Of a DNA stretch of 5,534 nt, positions 1 to 5,385 are shown piece by piece. Source of the DNA: an uncultured Bacteroidota bacterium. Lineage in GTDB: Bacteria > Bacteroidota > Bacteroidia > Bacteroidales > CAIWKO01. The first letter of the stretch is position 1. The number at the start of each line of letters is the position of its first letter. A program made the translations under genes and the position numbers. Below the pieces are notes generated by a model. It made no database searches, was not told where the DNA came from, and saw nothing but the letters and a program-made list of their open reading frames with translations. The DNA lies in NCBI GenBank assembly GCA_937934705.1, contig CALGYY010000286.1:1-5534 (forward strand), read 5' to 3'.

Positions 1-683
1 AATGAAGTGGTTTTCATGCGGAAAACGATCCCCAGTGAAGCCGAGTTGAAAGCCACGGAATTGGGAACCTGGATGTAATCATCTATCCCGTCGAAAATGA
101 GGGCCATTCCGGCTGTGGTGTCATTTTTTCTGATTTCGGTGAAAACAGGGCTGCCATATAAGTAGCCGTTATTGCCCATGCCGCTTTCGTCCTTCGCGTT
201 GCCGTTAAAGGGATACCAGGCCATGAGTCCTCTCTGCAGGTCGGGCGCGGTGCTGATGCTGATCTTGAAAGTGATACTGCCGTCATTATCCTCACAGCCT
301 TCGTCGTTCATGCGCAGGTAAATCCGCCCGTGATAGGGGAATTTGTTTTCCAGGTAGTTTTTTCCTGCCGGCATGATGCGTCCGTCGACCTTGATCAGAA
401 GCGTAGCAAAAGGTGCACTCTTGAGCGTTTTGTATTTGCTGTACTTTGCCAGCCCGGTGCTTTCCTCGTCTGTATGTCCGTCGGCATCTGTTGCAGGGAA
501 TGAGCGGGCATCACAGGTCCAGCCACCTTCCACCTGTTCAATCCTGAGTTGTTCCCCCGCCATGATGTCGATTTTGGTGTCGGTCCAGAGGCAGCTTTTG
601 GAGTCAACGCTGATGGTATGGCTGGACTGTGCCGAAAGCACAGTGACCATGATAAAACACAGGATAGTAAGGGTAGTTTTCAT
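1..683 (-). CDS. Secreted PA-IL-like lectin / LamG-domain protein (3' part outside window)
   Basis: Seen: reading down from the ATG at 683-681, 227 codons stay open to the left edge, so the C-terminus is missing. Residues 1-19 are a signal peptide (basic start, hydrophobic core, cleavage near SAQ). Residues about 28-145 resemble the PA-IL/LecA galactose-binding lectin: an early Trp (W33), a G-W pair near 73-74, the block YHGRIYLRMND (residues 117-127) and then EDNDGS (131-136). In LecA the equivalent Asp and Asn-Asn residues bind calcium and sugar, so D127 and D132/N133 are candidate ligands. Residues about 152 onward match the start of LamG_3: GLMAWYPFNGNAKDESG, then FDGIDDYIQVPN at 197-208. 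Inference: an exported carbohydrate-binding protein, perhaps anchored by missing C-terminal parts. No Shine-Dalgarno sequence precedes the ATG. The reading frame and LamG call are firm; the PA-IL assignment is from recalled family pattern and less certain. Confidence 0.85.
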   Translation of the reverse strand, partial: MKTTLTILCFIMVTVLSAQSSHTISVDSKSCLWTDTKIDIMAGEQLRIEQVEGGWTCDARSFPATDADGHTDEESTGLAKYSKYKTLKSAPFATLLIKVDGRIMPAGKNYLENKFPYHGRIYLRMNDEGCEDNDGSITFKISISTAPDLQRGLMAWYPFNGNAKDESGMGNNGYLYGSPVFTEIRKNDTTAGMALIFDGIDDYIQVPNSVAFNSASLGIVFRMKTTS

Positions 684-1000
684 AGGTATCCAAGGTTGGG
701 AAAGAGAAAAGCAAGGGCTAAATTACAACAGCGTGACATATTGACCCGCTGTGCGTGAGGTCAACTTATTAACGGTGAATTGTTAACACAATAAGAATCA
801 GATGTATTGAAAAAGTGACAGACACTTGTCAATCTCCAGCGAATTGGAAGTGGAAGTTCTGAATCATGTTAAGGCATCTGCACTCGCTCATGAAAACACA
901 GTCTCCCGAATAAACTACCACGCCACGCAAGGCGGGTAATTAACCCCTTGACCAATTACACTTTTAACTACAGCGCGAAAAAATAAAAATAATTCAGAAC

Positions 1001-1059
1001 ATTTTAACTATACTTAAAATAATATGCTATCTTTGCAACATTCTTATTATACTTGTAAT
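1001..1059 (+). promoter_or_regulatory. Repeated AT-rich half-sites around the ATPase promoter (candidate operator)
   Basis: Two similar sites bracket the -7 box. TATACTTAAAAT begins at 1009 and TATACTTGTAAT begins at 1048; they match at 10 of 12 positions and lie 39 bases apart. The left copy sits inside a perfect inverted repeat, ATTTTAA (1001-1007) and TTAAAAT (1014-1020), which overlaps the expected -33 region. The right copy covers the leader just before the start codon. This arrangement would suit a repressor blocking its own promoter, but AT-rich DNA gives such matches easily, so this is a proposal only. Confidence 0.35.
1028..1035 (+). promoter_or_regulatory. Bacteroidota -7 promoter box for the ATPase gene
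   Basis: TATCTTTG is a perfect match to the Bacteroidota sigma-70 (-7) consensus TAnnTTTG, placed 25 bases before the ATG at 1061. Transcription would begin near 1040-1042, giving a leader of about 20 nt. The -33 side shows only a T-rich stretch (TTTT at 1002-1005, about 22 bases upstream), not a clean TTTG, so the promoter may be weak or activator-dependent. Confidence 0.65.
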
Positions 1060-1060
1060 T

Positions 1061-2275
1061 ATGGCCCCATCTGATGTGAAACAAAGGGAGTTGTATCTTG
1101 AGAAAGTACGACCTCATATACGCAAGCCGGTTATTAAGGTTTTAACCGGCCACCGACGTTCAGGAAAAAGCTATCTGATGCTGAACATCATGAATATAAT
1201 TATGAAGTCGGACCCCGGTGCGAACATTATTTATGTGAATAAAGAACATTATGAGTTTGATTTTATTAAGGACTATCATGATTTGCAGAAGTTTTTTACC
1301 CAAAAACATATGAAGTCTTCAAATAACTACTTCTTTGTTGATGAAATACAAGAAATTGAAGACTTCGAAAAATGCATCAGGAATATTTTTTCAAAAAAAC
1401 TGGCTGATATTTACGTTACCGGAAGTAATGCTGAAATTTTGTCCGGAGAACTGGCTTCTATGTTGAGTGGCAGATATGTCGAAATACAGGTACATCCGCT
1501 ATCTTATACCGAATTTACTGACTTTTACGGCTTAAATGATTCGCCTGAAACTTTTAACCGTTACCTCAAACAGGGAGGTATGCCCGGATTAATGCATACC
1601 GATCAATCGGACAACACAATAAATGATTATCTGAAAGGCATACTTTCAACAGTCCTTCTTAAAGATGTAGTTTCCCGTTATAACATCAGAAATGTAAGCT
1701 TCCTCGAAAATCTTGTACGGTATTTATCTGATAATGTGACTTCTTTGGTTTCGGCAAAAAGCATCAGCGATTTTCTTAAGTCTCAGCGCGTTAAAGTTAC
1801 GCCCAACCTTGTTCTGGACTATTTGAGCCATTTATGCAGTGCCTGCATTACAAACAAGGTTTCACGCATTGATGTTGCCGGAAGAAAAATATTTGAAGTG
1901 GGAGAAAAATACTATTTTGAAGATTTGGGCTTACGCAATACCGTTTCGGGTTATAAGCCGGATGACATATCAAAACTTCTTGAAAACACTGTGTATAATC
2001 ATCTTAAAATTGCAGGATATGAAGTGTTTGTCGGCCAGAAAGGATCCAAAGAAGTGGATTTTGTTGCCGAACGCAGTGGCGAAACCATATACGTTCAGGT
2101 TTGTTATCTGCTTTCAGACGAAAAGGTTGTGGCGCGTGAATTTGGCAATCTGCTCAGCATAGCCGACAATTACAGAAAATATGTTGTTTCAATGGATAAC
2201 ATCAGTGCAGGAAATTCTTATAAAGGTATCGAACACTGGCATATTGCGGATTTCTGTAAATATCTGCTGTTGTAG
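1061..2275 (+). CDS. AAA_14 / DUF4143 family ATPase, 404 aa
   Basis: Seen: an N-terminal P-loop with Walker A GHRRSGKS (residues 30-37, Lys36), Walker B YFFVDEIQ (90-97, Asp94-Glu95), a sensor-like TGSNAEIL (120-127), SGRY (136-139) and the HPLSYTEF segment that closes the ATPase part. The C-terminal DUF4143 part ends in a PD-(D/E)XK-like fold: Glu308, Asp333 in VDFV, and YVQVCY (344-349), where the usual catalytic ExK is replaced by QVC. Known: this family (COG1373, Pfam AAA_14 plus DUF4143) is common and often horizontally transferred in Bacteroidota; its cellular role is not established. The length of about 400 residues is normal, so the gene is intact. The start is fixed by the Walker A at residue 30 and by the -7 box 25 bases upstream. 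It is clearly AT-richer than the flanking genes and stands alone on this strand, which suggests separate acquisition. Cytoplasmic; no signal peptide or membrane segment. Confidence 0.93.
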   Translation: MAPSDVKQRELYLEKVRPHIRKPVIKVLTGHRRSGKSYLMLNIMNIIMKSDPGANIIYVNKEHYEFDFIKDYHDLQKFFTQKHMKSSNNYFFVDEIQEIEDFEKCIRNIFSKKLADIYVTGSNAEILSGELASMLSGRYVEIQVHPLSYTEFTDFYGLNDSPETFNRYLKQGGMPGLMHTDQSDNTINDYLKGILSTVLLKDVVSRYNIRNVSFLENLVRYLSDNVTSLVSAKSISDFLKSQRVKVTPNLVLDYLSHLCSACITNKVSRIDVAGRKIFEVGEKYYFEDLGLRNTVSGYKPDDISKLLENTVYNHLKIAGYEVFVGQKGSKEVDFVAERSGETIYVQVCYLLSDEKVVAREFGNLLSIADNYRKYVVSMDNISAGNSYKGIEHWHIADFCKYLLL

Positions 2276-2330
2276 TTTGTGTTCATATTGAATTCTATTT
2301 ATCAATTGTCACCTCTTCTGCCACCTTTAC

Positions 2331-2370
2331 AAAAAAAAACATCCTTAAAGTATTAAAAAATCAAGGATGT
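2331..2370 (-). terminator. Strong intrinsic terminator (minus strand)
   Basis: An 8-bp stem, ACATCCTT (2339-2346) with AAGGATGT (2363-2370), closes a 16-nt AT-rich loop. Read on the minus strand it is followed by nine consecutive T (2339-2331), the classic Rho-independent form. It would end transcripts coming leftward from the tRNA-like element and tRNA-Asp. In the plus direction the tail is only ATATATTTCT, so it may also end the ATPase transcript, but less efficiently. Confidence 0.8.
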
Positions 2371-2386
2371 ATATATTTCTATAAGT

Positions 2387-2501
2387 GATCCGACGGGACT
2401 CTCACCCGTCTCGCGTGAGGCGAGATGACAGGCACAGTATAGTCCAGAATAGTCATCTACCAGGCTTGCCTGTGAATCCTTTGAACAAGGAACCGTCGAT
2501 C
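2387..2501 (-). ncRNA. tRNA-Asp-like structured RNA element (candidate small RNA or tRNA remnant)
   Basis: Seen (plus-strand coordinates): three blocks are shared in the same order with the neighbouring tRNA-Asp. GACGGGACTC is at 2392 and 2583, TGACAGGCAC at 2426 and 2612, and CTACC(A/G)G at 2457 and 2640, with spacing 5 and 3 nt longer here. The T-stem persists as six perfect pairs (2392-2397 with 2405-2410), but the minus-strand T-loop reads TGAGAGT instead of TTCGAGT. The anticodon-like loop CTGTCAT remains without a pairing anticodon stem, and the acceptor ends do not pair. Other possible stems: TCTCGC/GCGAGA (2409-2425), AGATGAC/GTCATCT (2423-2458), ACAGGCA/TGCCTGT (2428-2473), TCCTT/AAGGA (2477-2491), and an outer GATCCGACGG/CCGTCGATC (2387-2501) with one bulge. 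A strong terminator lies 17 bases downstream. It is not a functional canonical tRNA. It may be a decayed tRNA duplicate or a tRNA-derived small RNA; no clear promoter is visible. Confidence 0.5.
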
Positions 2502-2532
2502 TGACTCCTCAATATGTAAACGAAATACCGCA

Positions 2533-2571
2533 TAAAACAAAGAGGTCACTTCAAATTGAAATGACCTCTTT
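2533..2571 (-). terminator. Intrinsic terminator of tRNA-Asp
   Basis: A 10-bp perfect stem, AAAGAGGTCA (2539-2548) with TGACCTCTTT (2562-2571), extends past one C/A mismatch into further pairing (TTC/GAA) around a small loop. On the minus strand it starts 4 bases after the tRNA end and is followed by GTTTTA, a modest U-run. Its position directly behind the tRNA indicates processing or termination of that transcript. Confidence 0.75.
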
Positions 2572-2575
2572 CTTG

Positions 2576-2649
2576 CGGTCCGGACGGGACTCGAACCCGC
2601 GACCCCGTGCGTGACAGGCACGTATTCTAACCAACTGAACTACCGGACC
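2576..2649 (-). tRNA. tRNA-Asp (anticodon GTC)
   Basis: The minus strand folds into a complete 74-nt cloverleaf. The acceptor stem is GGTCCGG/CCGGACC, the D-arm is GTTC...GAAT, and the anticodon stem CGTGC/GCACG carries loop CTGTCAC, giving anticodon GTC (Asp). The variable loop is GGGTC, the T-arm is GCGGG TTCGAGT CCCGT, and the discriminator base is G, as expected for aspartate. The 3' CCA is not encoded (CAA follows the discriminator), so it must be added by the CCA-adding enzyme. A -7 box lies upstream and a hairpin terminator directly downstream, so it appears to be its own transcription unit. Confidence 0.97.
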
Positions 2650-2679
2650 AAGAAATTGAAGAACCTTATTAAAGAGGCG

Positions 2680-2687
2680 CAAAAATA
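2680..2687 (-). promoter_or_regulatory. -7 promoter box for tRNA-Asp
   Basis: On the minus strand TATTTTTG matches TAnnTTTG perfectly and lies 30 bases before the mature tRNA 5' end at 2649, so the primary transcript would carry a short 5' leader removed by RNase P. I see no clear -33 TTTG at the expected 19-21 base spacing. The surrounding AT-rich tract (2681-2730) also makes chance matches more likely. Confidence 0.5.
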
Positions 2688-2769
2688 ATGATTTTTTCAA
2701 TACCCGCTGAGATTTGTAATTTTTTTTTGACGTGTCTTTGAGTAACTCATCATTCCTGAGCTGTGAAAC

Positions 2770-2805
2770 TGTGAAAGGGACCGGGTGAACTCTCCACCCG
2801 GTCCC
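2770..2805 (-). terminator. Terminator hairpin of the CsgG-like/FISUMP operon
   Basis: An 11-bp perfect GC-rich stem, GGGACCGGGTG (2777-2787) with CACCCGGTCCC (2795-2805), closes a 7-nt loop. It lies 45 bases beyond the stop codon of the FISUMP lipoprotein gene. On the minus strand the stem is followed only by TTTCAC, a short U-run, so it may act as a weak intrinsic terminator or as a 3'-end stabilising hairpin. Confidence 0.65.
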
Positions 2806-2849
2806 TGCCTCATGCTGAAAAAATGCCTGCGCATTTCCGGAAAAGAATG

Positions 2850-3812
2850 CTATTCCCTGATACATCGGATGTAGTATCCGTTTTTACGGGTGGCATAACT
2901 GTAATCCGGGGCTGTGGATGTTGACCTCATCATCACCCGCCAGGCAGAGGTGCTGTCGGCCAGGGTCGAGGTCCACCATGCGGCCGCGGAGAGATAACTG
3001 TAAAAAATACCATCATAGGTGCGATACCCGCAGTACCTTCCGGAGAATCCCAGGCTGTCGGCCACTTTCGCTGCACTGCCGTAATCCAGTACACTCGTCA
3101 GCATGATTTCACTGCTGACGAAACTCCTCGCTGCAAGCCACCCAAATAACTCTTCCCAGTCCTCCTTCCCGGGAATCCGCCAGCCCTCCGGTGCAAGCCC
3201 CCGGGGATCAATGGCTGCATAGTGATTATAAATATATCCGACGGTGCTGTCATAGGTGTAGGGATAAGAACAGAATGACGGACTAATCCCGTTCCAGTCA
3301 GAGTTATTCACAGCCTCCGCAATCACATCTCCATTGTTGAAATGGCGACATCTTAAATCTTCGGCCATCCAGACCTGATCTCCGATTCTGATGGTGTAAT
3401 AGGAGTTCCCTTCTACATCCGTGATGGGCTCTCCCAGCGTCGTGCAACGGAATGATCTGCTGTAATTGGTCGTTGACTCACCGATGGCAAATGCGCGGAA
3501 ATAATAGGATGTATTGGGTGTGAGTCCGGATGCAGTCAGTTCGAAGTAGGGGTTGCTGGTCGTAAGCATGGCCACCTTGTCGCTGAGATCCGGGTCTGGT
3601 TCAGTACTCCAGCACAGCCCGCAATTCACCGGTTCAGAAGAGGTATAATAGGTCGCGCTGATTTCGAAATTCATGGAAGTATGGGTTCTTTCAGTCCACC
3701 CAACAATATTGACTTCCGGCGGGTAGTTGCTGTGGTTTTTCCGACAGGCGCTCTGGAGGAGAAGTAAGATAAGCATGAGTGCCATCATCCGGTTCAGCGT
3801 GTGCGTTTTCAT
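2850..3812 (-). CDS. FISUMP-domain lipoprotein with FN3-like domain, 320 aa
   Basis: Seen: residues 1-22 are a lipoprotein signal peptide with a long Leu-rich core and Cys23 in LQSAC; Gln at -3 is unusual for a lipobox, although Bacteroidota lipoboxes are permissive. Residues about 31-126 look like a fibronectin type III-like domain, ending in the motif LTPNTSYYFRAFAIG (97-111). Residues about 131-320 match the Fibrobacter succinogenes major paralogous domain (TIGR02145): IGDQVWMAEDL (143-153), YIYNHYA (193-199), PEGWRIP (208-214), the GFSGRYCGYR segment (255-264), WWTST (279-283) and the final GYYIRC (312-317). Known: FISUMP proteins are exported and often lipid-anchored; their function is unproven. 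An in-frame upstream ATG at 3959 would add 49 residues overlapping the preceding gene and bury the signal peptide, so 3812 is chosen. It lies 31 bases behind the CsgG-like gene, so the two are probably cotranscribed. Confidence 0.9.
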   Translation of the reverse strand: MKTHTLNRMMALMLILLLLQSACRKNHSNYPPEVNIVGWTERTHTSMNFEISATYYTSSEPVNCGLCWSTEPDPDLSDKVAMLTTSNPYFELTASGLTPNTSYYFRAFAIGESTTNYSRSFRCTTLGEPITDVEGNSYYTIRIGDQVWMAEDLRCRHFNNGDVIAEAVNNSDWNGISPSFCSYPYTYDSTVGYIYNHYAAIDPRGLAPEGWRIPGKEDWEELFGWLAARSFVSSEIMLTSVLDYGSAAKVADSLGFSGRYCGYRTYDGIFYSYLSAAAWWTSTLADSTSAWRVMMRSTSTAPDYSYATRKNGYYIRCIRE

Positions 3813-3843
3813 AGTTGTTGGTGTTAAACGGTTGATGGGTGGT

Positions 3844-5031
3844 TTACTGGCCCGGAAGAAACTGATGTCTTTTCCGCTCGCGCTCCTTCTTGCTGTGACG
3901 TGTAATGTTGAAACCGCAGGAAACCCCCGCGACCGTTCCTTCACGGCGGAAGGAGGCATATACGTTGACAGGGATGTTCAGATAGCCGGATTTAAACGTA
4001 CGGCCCACACTTAACATCAGGCTAGCGGATACCCTGTATTTTCCCCTGGAGTCGAGATTACGGATGATCGGGTAGGGATTCTGAACATATGTATGGGTCA
4101 CAGGGTCGTAAGAATTCCACTCCTTTTCAAGATGCCAGACCGGGTCCCCGTTTTCATCCGGAGCATAATATCCCTGGGCCATCTGTACCAGTCTGAAGCT
4201 CGGTCCAAAAGCGAATTCCCAGGATCCTTTGCCCATACGGAAGCCATTCATCAGGGTGAGGGAAGGGATGAATTTGCCGGATTCAAGTCCGCCAATCATA
4301 GGGATGATCTCAACGAGGGCTGAAAAATTCCCGGAACTGAGATACTGGATCTCCTGCTGCCATCCAAAATTGAACATGACCGGAAACATATTAAATCCGC
4401 CTTCACTGGTCGGGGCATTGAAGCGCCTGGCTGCCTGGCCGAACATGACTGTTCCGCCCATCCTGGGTCCGCTGTAAGTGGCCTTGGTCTTGGGACTTTT
4501 AATGGGGGCATCGTAATTGACCAAAAGACTTACGAGATCTTTATCGGGGGTCAGACCCAGCAGTTTCTGAACCGAGATCCCGATCATTTTCTGGATTTCG
4601 ACCTGCAGGTTCAGGTATTCTGTGACATCCTGCTTCTCCACCATATCGGATTTTACGTCGATCACTTTAAGGCTGATCACGATTTTTTCCCCGAAACGTT
4701 CAATGGATCCGGTTACCATCTTGTCTGCTTTCAGCACTTTACCGGCTTCCACCACGCAGGTCTTTCCCATACATGTGGCCGGATCAATGCTGTTGCGGCT
4801 GAGAATTTCGCTGACATCATAGCGGTCCATGACATAATAAACATTGGTCTTTTCCATTTCCAGTCTGACCATGTATGCCATGGATTCAGCATCGTAATCC
4901 ATTCCCTTGCTGTCGATGCCGATGACAGCTACCACGGGCTTGGTGTCCTGTTGCGCATTTAATGACAGCGCATTCATGGTGATGATTCCAGAAAGGATCA
5001 TCGTGACGGTTTTGAAAATTGAAGTTTTCAT
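3844..5031 (-). CDS. CsgG-like domain / predicted outer-membrane beta-barrel protein, 395 aa
   Basis: Seen: a signal peptide (residues 1-26, ending LSLNA before QQ) without a lipobox cysteine. Residues about 32-160 resemble the CsgG/TolB-N-like fold: VVAVIGIDSKG (33-43), an amphipathic helix leading to YYVMDRYDVSEIL (65-77), a CMGKTCVVEAGKVLKADKM segment (87-105), then TGSIERFG (107-114) and a beta-strand with VIDVKS (123-128). The Cys-x4-Cys pair (C87, C92) is typical of this domain in spirochaetes, Fibrobacter and Bacteroidota. Residues about 185-375 alternate hydrophobic and polar residues with many Gly and aromatic residues (for example MFNFGWQQEIQYL, WEFAFGPSFRLV, YRVSASLMLSVGR), which fits a small outer-membrane barrel. 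An unusual basic tail (KKERERKRH) follows the last strand. The ORF reaches up to 5205, but the signal peptide fixes the start at 5031. First gene of a likely operon with the FISUMP lipoprotein. The role is unknown; export or envelope sensing is possible. Confidence 0.88.
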   Translation of the reverse strand: MKTSIFKTVTMILSGIITMNALSLNAQQDTKPVVAVIGIDSKGMDYDAESMAYMVRLEMEKTNVYYVMDRYDVSEILSRNSIDPATCMGKTCVVEAGKVLKADKMVTGSIERFGEKIVISLKVIDVKSDMVEKQDVTEYLNLQVEIQKMIGISVQKLLGLTPDKDLVSLLVNYDAPIKSPKTKATYSGPRMGGTVMFGQAARRFNAPTSEGGFNMFPVMFNFGWQQEIQYLSSGNFSALVEIIPMIGGLESGKFIPSLTLMNGFRMGKGSWEFAFGPSFRLVQMAQGYYAPDENGDPVWHLEKEWNSYDPVTHTYVQNPYPIIRNLDSRGKYRVSASLMLSVGRTFKSGYLNIPVNVYASFRREGTVAGVSCGFNITRHSKKERERKRHQFLPGQ

Positions 5032-5079
5032 CTTAATTAAGGTATTGGTTAAACATTGGTTTTCTTGCTGTTGACGATG

Positions 5080-5087
5080 TAAAAGTA
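5080..5087 (-). promoter_or_regulatory. Candidate -7 box for the CsgG-like/FISUMP operon
   Basis: On the minus strand TACTTTTA matches seven of eight positions of TAnnTTTG, and a TTCG lies 21 bases upstream as a possible -33 element. It sits about 49 bases before the ATG at 5031, a reasonable leader length. The match is imperfect, so this is a best guess. No ribosome binding site is seen (TTAATTAAG before the ATG), as usual for this phylum. Confidence 0.35.
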
Positions 5088-5271
5088 GTCCGGCAGGTGA
5101 GGAGGATGCGAACGGATTTTCGCAGCCGGATTCTGATTTTTTGCAGATTTTGCAAAAAGTAAAATGAGGGATAAGACTTTTTTCAGGATTTGCATTTTTT
5201 GCCATATCCTGAGACAGGGAGTCTTTTCTGCTGCAAGAATTCCGATTCTTTTTTTTGAAGCATCATATTTT

Positions 5272-5309
5272 CCCGAATATGGTTCGGGAGTCCTCTTCAA
5301 CCGAACCAT
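5272..5309. repeat. Overlapping, mutually exclusive inverted repeats
   Basis: CCCGAA (5272-5277) pairs with TTCGGG (5283-5288) around a 5-nt loop. ATGGTTCGG (5279-5287) pairs perfectly with CCGAACCAT (5301-5309) around 13 nt. Both stems use the same TTCGG stretch, so only one can form at a time. The set may be a bidirectional terminator for a gene beyond the right edge, or a regulatory switch; the sequence does not decide between these. Confidence 0.55.
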
Positions 5310-5385
5310 TTCCTTCTTGTTCAGACCATCATTTCAGTGGTCTTGAGTTCACTTCGGAATAGTCTTAAAGTGCAGTATTTCATTG

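Larger units (their letters stand above)
684..1060. other. Divergent intergenic region between lectin gene and ATPase gene
   Basis: No convincing gene lies here on either strand. A weak -7-like box for the leftward lectin gene (TAATTTAG on the minus strand, 725-718) has no recognisable -33 partner. Small inverted repeats occur at 779-792 (ATTGT/ACAAT) and about 815-831 (TGACA/TGTCA and an overlapping AAGTG/CACTT); both are short enough to be chance. Base composition changes clearly: from about 960 the DNA becomes strongly AT-rich, continuing into the ATPase gene, which suggests that the left border of an acquired segment lies near 930-960. Confidence 0.6.

Noticed and set aside
373..744. Plus-strand open frame of about 123 codons
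   Set aside because: It is antisense to the lectin gene, whose translation matches known domains throughout.
1839..2162. Plus-strand open frame inside the ATPase gene
   Set aside because: It is a frame-shifted shadow of the DUF4143 coding region with no recognisable features.
2387..2501. Reading the tRNA-like element as a working second tRNA
   Set aside because: The acceptor ends and anticodon stem do not pair, and the T-loop lacks the invariant TTC.
2387..2501. Riboswitch
   Set aside because: No gene follows it on the minus strand before a terminator and a converging gene, and I recognise no known aptamer core.
2387..2649. Integrative-element attachment site pair at tRNA-Asp
   Set aside because: The shared blocks are only 10 bases each and interrupted, not a continuous repeat of the tRNA 3' end, and no integrase is present.
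2551..2865. Minus-strand open frame of about 104 codons
   Set aside because: It runs through the tRNA-Asp and the operon terminator hairpin; the GRGFESRPD-type peptide is the usual false translation of a tRNA T-arm.
3813..3959. 49-residue N-terminal extension of the FISUMP protein
   Set aside because: It overlaps the preceding gene in another frame and would hide a clear lipoprotein signal peptide starting at 3812.
5032..5205. 58-residue N-terminal extension of the CsgG-like protein
   Set aside because: The stretch is not signal-like, while MKTSIFKTV at 5031 begins a good signal peptide.
5164..5346. Plus-strand 60-codon open frame
   Set aside because: Phe/Ile/Arg-rich translation with no promoter, domain or conserved context; it also crosses a terminator-like hairpin and the overlapping inverted repeats.
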